From Thalassotalea sp. 42_200_T64 (GTDB taxonomy: Bacteria; Pseudomonadota; Gammaproteobacteria; Enterobacterales; Alteromonadaceae), in the NCBI GenBank assembly GCA_002162925.1, contig MABC01000008.1, forward strand, positions 1 to 45,694: a DNA stretch of 45,694 bases, in the 5' to 3' direction. Shown one piece after another: positions 26,774-35,117 of the stretch. Each line of letters begins with the position of its first letter. Position 1 is the stretch's first letter. A program made the translations under genes and the position numbers. The notes below the pieces were generated by a model. The model had not been told where the DNA came from and searched no databases. It was given only the letters and a program-made list of their open reading frames with translations.

Positions 26774-27498
26774 ACAGCCTCCGTGTTTTTGGTTAGAGTA
26801 AAGTAAAGTTGATAAACATCATTGCTAGCATATTGTTCACATAAATCGTTACAAAGCGCTTGTGCTTGTACTTTACCCTGATGAAGCACAATTAATTGAT
26901 CATCAGGTTCAACTTCGTCCATTAAATGAGTAGCCCATAACACACAAATATTTAGCTGTTGGCATAAGTTTCGAACATAAGAAATGATTAAAAGTCGACT
27001 ATCCATATCTAGACCAACACTTGCTTCATCAAGTAATAATACTTTAGGTTGATGAATTAATGCTCTGGCTATTTCTACTCTACGTCGATGACCGCCATTT
27101 AAGGTTCTTACGGGATCATTTAAACGCTCTGTTAAGCTCAGTTGAGATAAAATCGTTTCAATATTTAACAGTGCTTTTTTAGGCGATATACCATGCAGTG
27201 AAGCAAAGTAGAGTAGGTTTTGTTTTACTGATAAATCGAGATCTAGCGTAGATTGTTGAAATACCACACCCATTTGCGACATGATTTTTGCTTTATCTAA
27301 AAACAAATCAAAACCGTTAATGTTAATAGTGCTTTGTTTAGTTTGATAAAGTCCTGTAAGTAATGCAAACAAGGTACTTTTGCCAGCACCATTTGGTCCT
27401 AATAAAACATTAAAGCCTGTCGCTAAAGATAAATTTACATTATCAAGTGCTTGTTTGTTTTTGTAAGCGAACGATAAATTTTTGATTTCTATACTCAT
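26770..27498 (-). CDS. pedB: ABC ATPase, PedB/LutE-like
   Basis: The protein of about 242 residues has Walker A GPNGAGKST, Q-loop VVFQQSTLDLDLSV, the unusual signature LNGGHRRRVEIARAL (N in place of S, H in place of Q), Walker B VLLLDEASVGLD and switch His in WATHLMDEV. LxGGHRRRVEIAR-type signatures are typical of the ATPase of the PQQ-alcohol-dehydrogenase ABC system. I start at the second ATG (MSIEIKNLSF), 4 bp after the upstream stop; an ATG 18 bp earlier would overlap it. Confidence 0.85.
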   Translation of the reverse strand: MSIEIKNLSFAYKNKQALDNVNLSLATGFNVLLGPNGAGKSTLFALLTGLYQTKQSTININGFDLFLDKAKIMSQMGVVFQQSTLDLDLSVKQNLLYFASLHGISPKKALLNIETILSQLSLTERLNDPVRTLNGGHRRRVEIARALIHQPKVLLLDEASVGLDMDSRLLIISYVRNLCQQLNICVLWATHLMDEVEPDDQLIVLHQGKVQAQALCNDLCEQYASNDVYQLYFTLTKNTEAV

Positions 27499-27502
27499 AG
27501 CG

Positions 27503-28501
27503 TTATTTCTTTGCATGTTTAATAGCTACGCCCCAAGGGTAACGACCAACTTTAATTGATTTTATTACTTTCATTTTAGGTATATCAATAATAGACACAT
27601 CACCACTTATACCATTGGTTGTTAGTAACTGGTTTTGATTTTTAGTTAGTGCTAGCTGCCAAACTCGGCGACCTACTAATAAGTATTTTTCTATTTCCAT
27701 TGTTTGTCTGTTAATAACAGCAACGTGGTTTGCTGGTCCTAAAGCAACAAAGGCATAATGACCATCATGGGTTAATTCTATGCCAACAGGTTGTACTCTA
27801 TCTCGATGAATGCCATGAATTTTAAAATTAAATTCTTTTAATATTTTTTTACTCTCTACATCAATCACTACCACGGCTCCACCAATTTCTGAGCTAACCC
27901 ATAACAGCTTACTGTCTTGAGTAAATTGTGCTGATCTTGGTCTAGCGCCGACTAAGGTATTGGCAATTATTTTATTGGTTTTTGTATCTATCCAATGCAC
28001 CATGTTAGTTGTTTCTGATGTTACCACAACAATTTCACCATTAGGGCTTACTGCTAACCCTTCTGGCTCAACACCCACGTCAATTTGGGTAATAACCATG
28101 CTAGATTTAATATCGATAACGGTTAGTAAGGCATCATCTTCATTAGAGGTATAAATTATTTTACCGTTAGGGTGTAGTGCTATGGTTTCAGGGTCTTCAC
28201 CTGAAGGTAATTCGCCAATAATTTCATCTGTATTTAAATCAAGTATTTGAATGCGATCAGAGTCACTCGCGCAAATATAAGCGAGTGATTGTTGGTCATT
28301 GAAAATGATACCTCGTGGCCTTTGTCCGACTGAAATTTCTTTAATGACCTGTTGTTTATTTAAGTCAATAACTGAAATGTTATCGTCTTTTTCATTAGTG
28401 ATATAGGCATATTCTGTATAGGTTGCAGCAATAAGTGTGGGTGAATTTACTAATAAACTCACTATTATCCCCAGAAGTATTTTACTTTTTATCATTTGCA
28501 T
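27503..28501 (-). CDS. PQQ-associated YVTN beta-propeller protein
   Basis: The secreted protein has about 332 residues and a signal peptide (SKILLGIIVSLLVNSPTLIAA). Seven or so repeats of about 42 residues follow the pattern YI/V-(T/S)N-x-D-x-(I/V)-x-V-I-D and V-G-x-x-P-x-G (for example 'AYITNEKDDNISVIDL', 'VGVEPEGLAVSPNG', 'VGRYPWGVAI'). This matches the beta-propeller that accompanies PQQ-dependent alcohol catabolism genes. An ATG at 28576 would add 25 residues before the signal peptide, so I prefer 28501. It lies between the binding protein and ATPase genes and probably acts as a periplasmic component of that system. Confidence 0.85.
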   Translation of the reverse strand: MQMIKSKILLGIIVSLLVNSPTLIAATYTEYAYITNEKDDNISVIDLNKQQVIKEISVGQRPRGIIFNDQQSLAYICASDSDRIQILDLNTDEIIGELPSGEDPETIALHPNGKIIYTSNEDDALLTVIDIKSSMVITQIDVGVEPEGLAVSPNGEIVVVTSETTNMVHWIDTKTNKIIANTLVGARPRSAQFTQDSKLLWVSSEIGGAVVVIDVESKKILKEFNFKIHGIHRDRVQPVGIELTHDGHYAFVALGPANHVAVINRQTMEIEKYLLVGRRVWQLALTKNQNQLLTTNGISGDVSIIDIPKMKVIKSIKVGRYPWGVAIKHAKK

Positions 28502-28560
28502 AGTTTTACCTGTGACCTTTTTTAGTGATCTTATTCTCAAAGATTTATAAATAGTTTTAA

Positions 28561-29757
28561 TTAATGCATCTTGCATTGAGACTCTTTTTTGTCAAAACCT
28601 AATGTGTCTAAATCTGTTTTCGGATGTAAAAAACCAACTTGTGGAGATTGAGAAACTAACCCTTGCGGATGCACTAAAGCAATGGGCATTCTTAGTTGTC
28701 CATTCCATGAACGAAAACTTAACTTGCGCCCTTTATAAGCAGCCAATTCAAAACCAGCTGATTTAAGATGGTTTGCTAGCACTTTAGCAGAATTTGAATG
28801 GGTTTTATGTACGGCTTGCGCAATTGAACGAATGGCAAGATAGCCGTTAAAATCAAGTTCATTCATATAACGAGCGGTTAATTTATTAAAACGTGTTTGC
28901 AGCTGTGCTGCTCCCCATTGCTCTATAACGCGATGCCAAGATAGGGCTTCTAAACCTGCCGAGCCAATGACTGGTCGAGGTAAGTAGGTGTTAAACGGAA
29001 TATATTGAGAGAAGTCTTTATAGTTATCTGCAACATAAACAACATCATATTCTTTAGATGTTTGAGTAAACAGTGGCACTTCTTGCTGAGCACTTCGTCT
29101 AAGGTCAGTATCAAAACGCCAGTATTTCTCTTCTATTATTTTCAAACCATAGCGCTTAGCTGAACGTTTAAATGAAGTGGCTATGGCAATATCAACAGGT
29201 TTCTTTCCAGAAATTAATAGTACTTTAGTTAAACGGCGGTAAAGTAACCATTGGGCAAGAGCATCTGCTTTCATCGCATAGCTTGGAGCGGTATGTAAAA
29301 AGGTACCTAAGCATTGGTTATCACGTAAAACATCTGAAAACTCACTAATATTGAAGAGTAAAATATTTTTATCTTGTGCCCATAGGTTAACTTTCTCTAA
29401 TGTTATTAAGGGAGCATTGAGGACAAAAATACTTTTACCTTGATTGAATTCTTGTTTTAAATGAGTAAGTAAAGCAGACGTTGTTGCAAATTCAAATTGA
29501 GTCAATGAAAAGTGCTGTTGCAAAAATTTGCCCGTTGTATTTGAATCATTTATGGCTAATTTAGCCCCTTGATAACCACTGTCATTAGGTGTTTTTATCA
29601 CATTAGATAAGGCTGGACTTTGTTTTTGCTGTAATTTTAGGTAGCTTACTTGAACTTTAATAGCTAATGCTAAGGCATTGCTAGAAAATAAAAAAATAAA
29701 ACTAAGCAGTGTTATTAATATTTTTTGTTCGTAATTTGCAAGTTTGAAAATGGAAAT
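28561..29757 (-). CDS. PQQ-system ABC binding protein (LutA/PedA-like), probable AUU start
   Basis: The frame encodes a periplasmic branched-chain-type binding protein ('QGAKLAINDSNTTGKFL', 'DIAIATSFKRSAKRYGL', 'YDVVYVADNYKDFSQYIPFNTYLPRPVIGSAGLEA'), the family linked to PQQ alcohol dehydrogenases. The first conventional start, GTG at 29601, lies inside the mature domain. The same frame stays open upstream and encodes a textbook signal peptide (ILITLLSFIFLFSSNALA), but no ATG, GTG or TTG precedes it. A perfect AAAGGAG sits 6 bases before an ATT (29757-29755), so an AUU start is the best reading. The remaining possibilities are a mutated start or a sequencing error. It heads the minus-strand operon divergent from pedF. 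Confidence 0.75.
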   Translation of the reverse strand: MSIFKLANYEQKILITLLSFIFLFSSNALALAIKVQVSYLKLQQKQSPALSNVIKTPNDSGYQGAKLAINDSNTTGKFLQQHFSLTQFEFATTSALLTHLKQEFNQGKSIFVLNAPLITLEKVNLWAQDKNILLFNISEFSDVLRDNQCLGTFLHTAPSYAMKADALAQWLLYRRLTKVLLISGKKPVDIAIATSFKRSAKRYGLKIIEEKYWRFDTDLRRSAQQEVPLFTQTSKEYDVVYVADNYKDFSQYIPFNTYLPRPVIGSAGLEALSWHRVIEQWGAAQLQTRFNKLTARYMNELDFNGYLAIRSIAQAVHKTHSNSAKVLANHLKSAGFELAAYKGRKLSFRSWNGQLRMPIALVHPQGLVSQSPQVGFLHPKTDLDTLGFDKKESQCKMH

Positions 29758-29900
29758 ATATATCTCCTTTGAAGAGAGTGCTTTTTTGTTTTCATCATCA
29801 TATAGTAGTAACGCTTTTATTTATAGTTTATCATTTAATGGAGGTATTTATATATCTTGTTGTTTTTAAAGTGATAAATATATTTTTTATAGTATAAGCT

Positions 29901-29937
29901 CATCCTAAAGGATGGTGTGAGCATACCTAAAGTATAA
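29901..29937. promoter_or_regulatory. Two candidate operators in the divergent pedF/ABC promoter region
   Basis: CATCCTAAAGGATG (29901-29914, 5-bp arms) and ATACCTAAAGTAT (29923-29935) have their CTAAAG cores exactly 22 bp apart, two helical turns, on the same face. They lie 70-105 bp upstream of pedF and 145-180 bp upstream of the divergent binding-protein gene, so one regulator could control both operons. The flanking gene-free DNA (29758-30005) is otherwise AT-rich with no frame. Confidence 0.55.
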
Positions 29938-30005
29938 TTCGTTAATGTTAAGTAGAGCGTTAAAGTAGCTACATTGTAAAGAGTAAATTAAGAGGTTTTA
30001 GAGTA

Positions 30006-30443
30006 ATGAGTAAGTTAAGTTTTAAACATAAGTGCCTAATTGCATGTATATCTTTTTTTTCATATAGCCTTGCTGCCCATGGACCAGTAACGCCACAATC
30101 AATAGATACCTCTGAGTTACCTCAATTAGGTGAAGAGTGGTTAGAAAGGAATCCGTATCGTAGTGAAACCGGTGATGTTCGCAAAAAAACATTAGCAATT
30201 GGTGCTTCTGGGTATAATCAGAATTGTGCTCGTTGTCACGGTTTAGGTGGTGTTTCTGGTGGTATAGCACCAGATTTGCGTATGCTAGCAACAGATTATG
30301 ATGGTGATGAGTGGTATGGTTACCGTGTACAAAATGGTGCAGTGCGTAATGGTGCTGTGTATATGCCAAAAATGAGCGAACATTTATCACAAGAGGCTCT
30401 TTGGGCTATTCGAACTTGGTTAGAATCTGTTGAAAAAAATTAA
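30006..30443 (+). CDS. pedF: Cytochrome c-550, PedF/ExaB type
   Basis: The 145-residue protein has a signal peptide (about 1-24) and one c-type heme site CARCHG (C74, C77, H78). The axial Met is probably in 'AVYMPKMSEHLSQEALWAIRTWL' (read from about residue 117). 'GLGGVSGGIAPDLR' and the overall length match cytochrome c-550 PedF. It takes electrons from the quinoprotein alcohol dehydrogenase in the periplasm. A ribosome site (AGAGG) precedes the ATG, and the 3' end overlaps the next gene by 14 bp. Confidence 0.9.
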   Translation: MSKLSFKHKCLIACISFFSYSLAAHGPVTPQSIDTSELPQLGEEWLERNPYRSETGDVRKKTLAIGASGYNQNCARCHGLGGVSGGIAPDLRMLATDYDGDEWYGYRVQNGAVRNGAVYMPKMSEHLSQEALWAIRTWLESVEKN

Positions 30444-31317
30444 TATCCCTTTATTTTCTATATTAATAGGCTGTTGCCTGATTTTTTCTGCAACAGCTTT
30501 TTCTCGATCCTATGATGATATTATTGAAAGTAATGAAATTATTGTTGCTGTTTATAATGATTTTCAGCCTTTTTCGTATAAAGAAAGTGACAAAGCAAAA
30601 GGCATTGATATCGAATTAGCAAAGGCCATTGCAAAGCAGCTTGGTGTAAAACTTCGCCTACGCTGGGTAACGGCTGATGAAAATGTTGAAGATGATCTAC
30701 GTAATAATTTATGGAAAGGTCATTATATTAAAAGAACGGTAGCAGATTTAATGCTACGTGTACCTTATAATCGCGAATATTCCTTGTCACGTGATGATAT
30801 TGGTGAGTTAGTACATCAGCATGTTCATATGTTTTCTCCTTATCACACCGAGTCTTGGAAAATTATTTATAATAATAAAAAAATTGAGTCAGTTGAAACC
30901 ATCGCTGTTTTTCAATATTACGATATTGGTGTTGAAGTAGATTCAATACCTCAGTTTTACCTTTCGTCTGCTTTTCGTGGTCGTATGAGCAAGCATACTA
31001 AGCAATTTATGTCTATTAGCAAAGCTATTGAGGCGATGACAGTAAGTAAGGTTGATGCTGTTATGGGTTTAAGTAGCCAAGTTAGCTATTTTCAAAGTAC
31101 TATTCCTACAAATAATTACATATTAGCTGAAAATGCTTTTCCTATGATGGGGCAGCAACAATGGGATATAGGTATGGCGATTAAAGCAGACTATCGTCAA
31201 TTAGGTTATGTAATTGCCGATATTGTTGAGGCCATGGTTGTCCAAGGTGATATGGAGAGGATTTTTGCTAAATATCATGTGCTTTATAAAAAACCTGATT
31301 TTTATCAGGAGATATAA
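30430..31317 (+). CDS. MoxJ-like quinoprotein-associated binding protein (PedG-like)
   Basis: The 295-residue periplasmic protein starts with TTG inside the end of pedF. It has a signal peptide followed by 'IIVAVYNDFQPFSYKESDKAKGIDIELAKAIAKQLGVKL', recognisable here as the two lobes' opening of an amino-acid-type (SBP_bac_3) binding protein. 'VADLMLRVPYNREY' and 'QWDIGMAIKADYRQLG' fit the MoxJ/XoxJ group. XoxJ-type proteins pair with methanol-type dehydrogenases and are thought to help activate or metallate them, not to transport. It sits between the cytochrome and dehydrogenase genes. Confidence 0.85.
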   Translation: MKKINIPLFSILIGCCLIFSATAFSRSYDDIIESNEIIVAVYNDFQPFSYKESDKAKGIDIELAKAIAKQLGVKLRLRWVTADENVEDDLRNNLWKGHYIKRTVADLMLRVPYNREYSLSRDDIGELVHQHVHMFSPYHTESWKIIYNNKKIESVETIAVFQYYDIGVEVDSIPQFYLSSAFRGRMSKHTKQFMSISKAIEAMTVSKVDAVMGLSSQVSYFQSTIPTNNYILAENAFPMMGQQQWDIGMAIKADYRQLGYVIADIVEAMVVQGDMERIFAKYHVLYKKPDFYQEI

Positions 31318-31326
31318 CTAAGTAGT

Positions 31327-31340
31327 CATCCTAAATGATG
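31327..31340. promoter_or_regulatory. Candidate operator upstream of the dehydrogenase gene
   Basis: CATCCTAAATGATG (arms CATC/GATG) differs from the pedF site by one base. It lies 10 bp after the MoxJ-like gene and about 200 bp upstream of the dehydrogenase ATG. A further partial core (TAAAGTGGG, 31455-31463) lies nearer the gene. Confidence 0.5.
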
Positions 31341-31369
31341 AGGTGATTTCATACTGCTGTTTAATGGTT

Positions 31370-31415
31370 AAGGTTAAATCAATATTTTATGATAAATTTA
31401 ACCTTTTTTATTTTT
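31370..31415 (+). terminator. Terminator or leader hairpin before the dehydrogenase gene
   Basis: AAGGTTAAAT (31370-31379) pairs with ATTTAACCTT (31396-31405) and is followed by TTTTATTTTT. It ends the pedF operon. Because a candidate operator lies upstream of it, it could also act as a leader terminator for the dehydrogenase transcript. Confidence 0.8.
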
Positions 31416-31474
31416 AAGGCTTCTGTTTGTTAATTGGCAGTGCTTTAAACTAAGTAAAGTGGGTGCATTAAAAC

Positions 31475-31503
31475 AACAAATGTCAAAATAACAAATGTCA
31501 AAA
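31475..31503. repeat. Direct repeat in the dehydrogenase promoter
   Basis: AACAAATGTCAAAA occurs at 31475-31488 and again at 31490-31503, a 15-bp period, 36-64 bp upstream of the ATG. It could be paired regulator half-sites or untranslated-leader sequence. Confidence 0.5.
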
Positions 31504-31538
31504 AACAAATTCAGATTAAATTTGATGAGGGAAAAACA

Positions 31539-33305
31539 ATGATCAAAATGACTAAAACTAAAGTATTGTCATTATCTATGATGGTTTCGCTAGCGATATC
31601 AGGCATGGCAAATGCGAATGTAACGAATAAAGATATCTTAAATGACCAAATGACAACCGAAGATGTTGTTTCTTATGGTTTGGGTCTTAAGGGGCAGCGT
31701 TACAGTCCATTGAAGAAAATCAACACTGACACAGTAAAAGACATGCGAACAGCGTGGGTTTTTTCATTAGGTGGTGAAAAGCAACGAGGACAAGAGTCTC
31801 AACCACTCGTTAAAGATGGTGTGATGTATATTTCTGGTTCTTACTCACGCGTATTTGCAATAGATGCTAGAACCGGTGATGAGCTTTGGCAATATGATGC
31901 AAGACTACCTGATGGTATTATGCCATGTTGTGATGTGATCAACCGTGGTGTTGCGCTATATGGTGACTTAGTCATTTTTGGTACACTTGACGCTAAACTT
32001 GTGGCTTTACATAAAGATACGGGTAAAGTTGTTTGGAAAAAGAAAGTAGAAGATTATAAAGCTGGGTATTCAATCACAGCAGCACCAATGGTAGTAAAAG
32101 GTAAAGTTATTACTGGCGTTGCTGGTGGTGAATTTGGTGTTGTTGGTAAAGTCAGAGCTTATGATGCTAAAAATGGAGATATAATCTGGGAGCGTCCTAC
32201 TGTTGAAGGCCATATGGGCTATATCTGGAAAAATGGTAAGAAAACAGAAAATGGTATTTCTGGCGGTAAAGCTGGACAAACATGGCCTGGTGATTCATGG
32301 AAACATGGTGGTGCCGCTCCATGGAATGGCGGTACTTACGATGCTGATGTAGATTTACTGTTTTTTGGTACCAGTAACCCTGCACCTTGGAACTCACATT
32401 TACGTTTAGGTGATAATTATTTCTCTGCATCTCGTGTAGCGATTGATCCTGACACAGGTAAAATTGCTTGGCACTTTCAAACCACGCCAAATGATGGTTG
32501 GGATTATGATGGTATCAGTGAACTAATCTCTTTTGATTACAAGCAAAATGGTAAAACGGTTAAAGCTGCAGCAACTGCAGATAAAAATGGTTTCTTCTAT
32601 GTACTTAACCGTAAAAATGGTGATTTTATCAGAGGTTTTCCTTTTGTTGACAAAATCACATGGGCTTCTGGTTTAGATAAAAAAACAGGCAGTCCAATTT
32701 ATATTGATGAAAATAGACCAGGCGATCCTGCTGATTCAAAAGATGGCAAAAAAGGTACAGCTGTTTTAGCTGCTCCATCTTTCCTTGGTGGTAAAAACTG
32801 GATGCCGATGGCTTATAATAAAGACACTGAGTTATTCTATGTACCAGCAAATGAAATGGAGATGGATATTTGGAATGAACCAGGCTCTTATAAAAAAGGT
32901 GCGGCATATATGGCTGCAGGTTTTACTTTGAAACCTATACACGACGATTATGTTGGTGTTTTAAAAGCGATGGATCCTAAAACAGGTAAAGAAATTTGGC
33001 GTTATAAAAACTCAGCACCTCTATGGGGTGGTGTATTAACTACGGCTGGTAATTTAGTTTTCTTTGGTACCCCAGAGGGATATCTATTAGGATTAAATGC
33101 AAAATCTGGAGAGGTAGAGTTTAAGTTTAATACTGGCTCTGGTGTTATTGGTTCTCCTGTTACTTGGGAAATGGATGGCGAGCAATATGTTTCAGTATTA
33201 TCTGGTTGGGGTGGTGCAGTTCCTTTGTGGGGCGGTATTGTAGGTAAGAATATTAAACACTTAAACCAAGGTGGTAGTGTATTTACATTTAAATTACCTA
33301 AATAA
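31539..33305 (+). CDS. pedH: PQQ-dependent alcohol dehydrogenase, lanthanide-type (PedH/ExaF-like)
   Basis: The 588-residue periplasmic quinoprotein has a signal peptide to about residue 26 and an eight-bladed beta-propeller with tryptophan-docking repeats. The vicinal disulfide C130-C131 (MPCCD) and metal ligands E198 (GGEFG) and N280 (TSNPAPWN) are present. The catalytic D322 lies in GWDYDG. The residue two further on, D324, is Asp. Calcium enzymes such as MxaF, PedE and ExaA have Ala or Ser there, while lanthanide enzymes such as XoxF, ExaF and PedH have Asp. The rest ('[20 protein letters not shown]', '[16 protein letters not shown]', '[12 protein letters not shown]') is also PedH-like. 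A good ribosome site (GATGAGGG) and its own terminator bracket the gene. Confidence 0.93.
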   Translation: MIKMTKTKVLSLSMMVSLAISGMANANVTNKDILNDQMTTEDVVSYGLGLKGQRYSPLKKINTDTVKDMRTAWVFSLGGEKQRGQESQPLVKDGVMYISGSYSRVFAIDARTGDELWQYDARLPDGIMPCCDVINRGVALYGDLVIFGTLDAKLVALHKDTGKVVWKKKVEDYKAGYSITAAPMVVKGKVITGVAGGEFGVVGKVRAYDAKNGDIIWERPTVEGHMGYIWKNGKKTENGISGGKAGQTWPGDSWKHGGAAPWNGGTYDADVDLLFFGTSNPAPWNSHLRLGDNYFSASRVAIDPDTGKIAWHFQTTPNDGWDYDGISELISFDYKQNGKTVKAAATADKNGFFYVLNRKNGDFIRGFPFVDKITWASGLDKKTGSPIYIDENRPGDPADSKDGKKGTAVLAAPSFLGGKNWMPMAYNKDTELFYVPANEMEMDIWNEPGSYKKGAAYMAAGFTLKPIHDDYVGVLKAMDPKTGKEIWRYKNSAPLWGGVLTTAGNLVFFGTPEGYLLGLNAKSGEVEFKFNTGSGVIGSPVTWEMDGEQYVSVLSGWGGAVPLWGGIVGKNIKHLNQGGSVFTFKLPK

Positions 33306-33341
33306 TAAAGTGTATATAAACTAAAACTGCTTTTAGTACAA

Positions 33342-33376
33342 TGCTGTTCAGTTAATCTGAACAGCATTTTATTTTA
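33342..33376 (+). terminator. Terminator after the dehydrogenase gene
   Basis: TGCTGTTCAG (33342-33351) pairs with CTGAACAGCA (33357-33366), loop TTAAT, followed by TTTTATTTT. A smaller palindrome ACTAAAA/TTTTAGT (33320-33337) lies just upstream. Confidence 0.9.
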
Positions 33377-33438
33377 GTTAGTTCATATCTTTAGAACAAT
33401 TAAATTTTCACCCAATAAAATAATTACTAGGAGGCTCT

Positions 33439-35058
33439 ATGCTAGGTAGTATGATGAACTCTCAATTGACCATAACGTCAATTATGAAACATGGTAAACG
33501 AATAAATCCGAATAAAGAAGTGGTATCTATAACAAGTGACCATGAAGAACACCGCTGTACACTTAATGATATTTTTGAGCGTTCTGGAAAAGTTGCTAAT
33601 TTATTGAAAACGCATAACATTGAGAAAGGTGATCGTATTGCAACCCTTGCTTGGAATGACTTTCGTCATATGGAATTGTATTATGGTATAAGTTGCTCAG
33701 GCGCAGTTTGTCATACAATTAACCCGAAGCTACACCCCGATCAAGTCAGCTTTATTGCTAATGACGCGACTGATAAATTAATTTTTCTTGACGTTATGTT
33801 TATTGATTTAATTAAAACAATTGAAGCTGAATTAACCAGCGTTAAGCAATTTATTGTTTTAACGTCTGATGCATCAGTAGTAGATGGTTTAGGAGATAAT
33901 TGGTCTATATATGAAGATGATATTAGTGCTTATTCCAATGAGTACGACTGGCCTGAGCTTGATGAAAATGATCCTAGTCAGCTATGCTATACATCAGGAA
34001 CAACAGGAAACCCTAAAGGCGTACAATATACCCATCGCTCTTTAGTGTTACATACCATGGCTGCAATTGCGCCAGATGCATTTTCAATAAGTAAAAACGA
34101 TTGTATTTTACCTATTGTTCCCATGTTTCATGTTAATTCTTGGGGAATTCCATACATGGCGGCTATGGTTGGTTGTAAACTTGTTTTTGCAGGTCAGAAG
34201 GTTGCTGAACCTGAAACCTTAAGTCGTCTTATGCAAAATGAAGGTGTTACATTATCGGTTGGCGTACCAACGGTATGGAACTTATTAGCTCAATACATTC
34301 AAAAAAATAACATTTCATTAACTACCCTTAAAAGGTTGGTTGTTGGTGGTACTGCTATGCCTGCACATTTATATCGTTATTTTCAAGATGAACAAGATAT
34401 GACTATCCTTCATATTTGGGGCATGACAGAAATGAGTCCTCTGGGTACGCTTAATCATATACATGCAAAAGAAGTACAAGACTTGGATGATGAAGCGTTT
34501 TTTGAGCAAAAATTAAAACAAGGCATACCTATTTATGGTGTTGAGCTTAAATTGATCAATGATGATGGTCAAGAAGTGGCATGGGACGGTAAAGAGTCAG
34601 GGAATCTTTTAGTGAGAGGTCCTTGGGTCGTTGATCAATACTTCAACCGACCTGATGTAAAAAATGTAGATGGTTGGTTTGATACGGGTGATATTTCAAC
34701 TATTGATCAATATGGCTATATGAAAATAACGGATAGAAGTAAAGATGTGATTAAATCAGGGGGCGAGTGGATTTCTTCAGTAGATATTGAAAATGCTATG
34801 ATGTCACATCCTGACATATTTCATGCTGCTGTCATAGGTATAGAACACCCTAAATGGGATGAACGTCCTTTATTAATTATAGAAAATCACAGTGGTGACT
34901 CATTGTCATATGAGGAAGTGGTCACTTTTTTAACAGGGAAAATAGCCAAGTGGTGGATGCCTAATGCTGTTGAATATGTTGAAGAAATTCCTATGACGGC
35001 AACAGGGAAAATGCATAAATTAAAATTGAGAGAAAAATTTGAACAATATTCTTTTTAA
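33439..35058 (+). CDS. alkK: AlkK-type medium-chain acyl-CoA ligase
   Basis: The 539-residue AMP-forming ligase has the P-loop YTSGTTGNPKG (184-194), 'MFHVNSWGIPY', the A5 block 'WGMTEMSP', the hinge 'TGDISTIDQYGYMKITDRSKDVIKSGGEWIS' (A7-A8, split around residue 440) and the C-terminal 'TATGKMHK' Lys. Its N-terminus (MLGSMMNSQLTITSI) and overall sequence match AlkK, the alkanoate ligase of the OCT plasmid, and the related DmdB ligases. It would activate acids formed by the dehydrogenase and ExaC. It has a GGAGG ribosome site and directly follows the dehydrogenase unit, which links oxidation to beta-oxidation. Confidence 0.9.
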   Translation: MLGSMMNSQLTITSIMKHGKRINPNKEVVSITSDHEEHRCTLNDIFERSGKVANLLKTHNIEKGDRIATLAWNDFRHMELYYGISCSGAVCHTINPKLHPDQVSFIANDATDKLIFLDVMFIDLIKTIEAELTSVKQFIVLTSDASVVDGLGDNWSIYEDDISAYSNEYDWPELDENDPSQLCYTSGTTGNPKGVQYTHRSLVLHTMAAIAPDAFSISKNDCILPIVPMFHVNSWGIPYMAAMVGCKLVFAGQKVAEPETLSRLMQNEGVTLSVGVPTVWNLLAQYIQKNNISLTTLKRLVVGGTAMPAHLYRYFQDEQDMTILHIWGMTEMSPLGTLNHIHAKEVQDLDDEAFFEQKLKQGIPIYGVELKLINDDGQEVAWDGKESGNLLVRGPWVVDQYFNRPDVKNVDGWFDTGDISTIDQYGYMKITDRSKDVIKSGGEWISSVDIENAMMSHPDIFHAAVIGIEHPKWDERPLLIIENHSGDSLSYEEVVTFLTGKIAKWWMPNAVEYVEEIPMTATGKMHKLKLREKFEQYSF

Positions 35059-35117
35059 TCTCTTGAGTTTAAATAATAGGCACGTTAAATCATACTGAAA
35101 AACAGGTTGCCTCTTCC

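Noticed and set aside
28561..29601. GTG at 29601 as the start of the ABC binding protein
   Set aside because: It would remove the signal peptide encoded just upstream in the same open frame, and it lacks a ribosome site.
32070..32490. Minus-strand frames inside the dehydrogenase gene
   Set aside because: They are shadows of a well-conserved plus-strand gene, with low-complexity translations and no ribosome sites.
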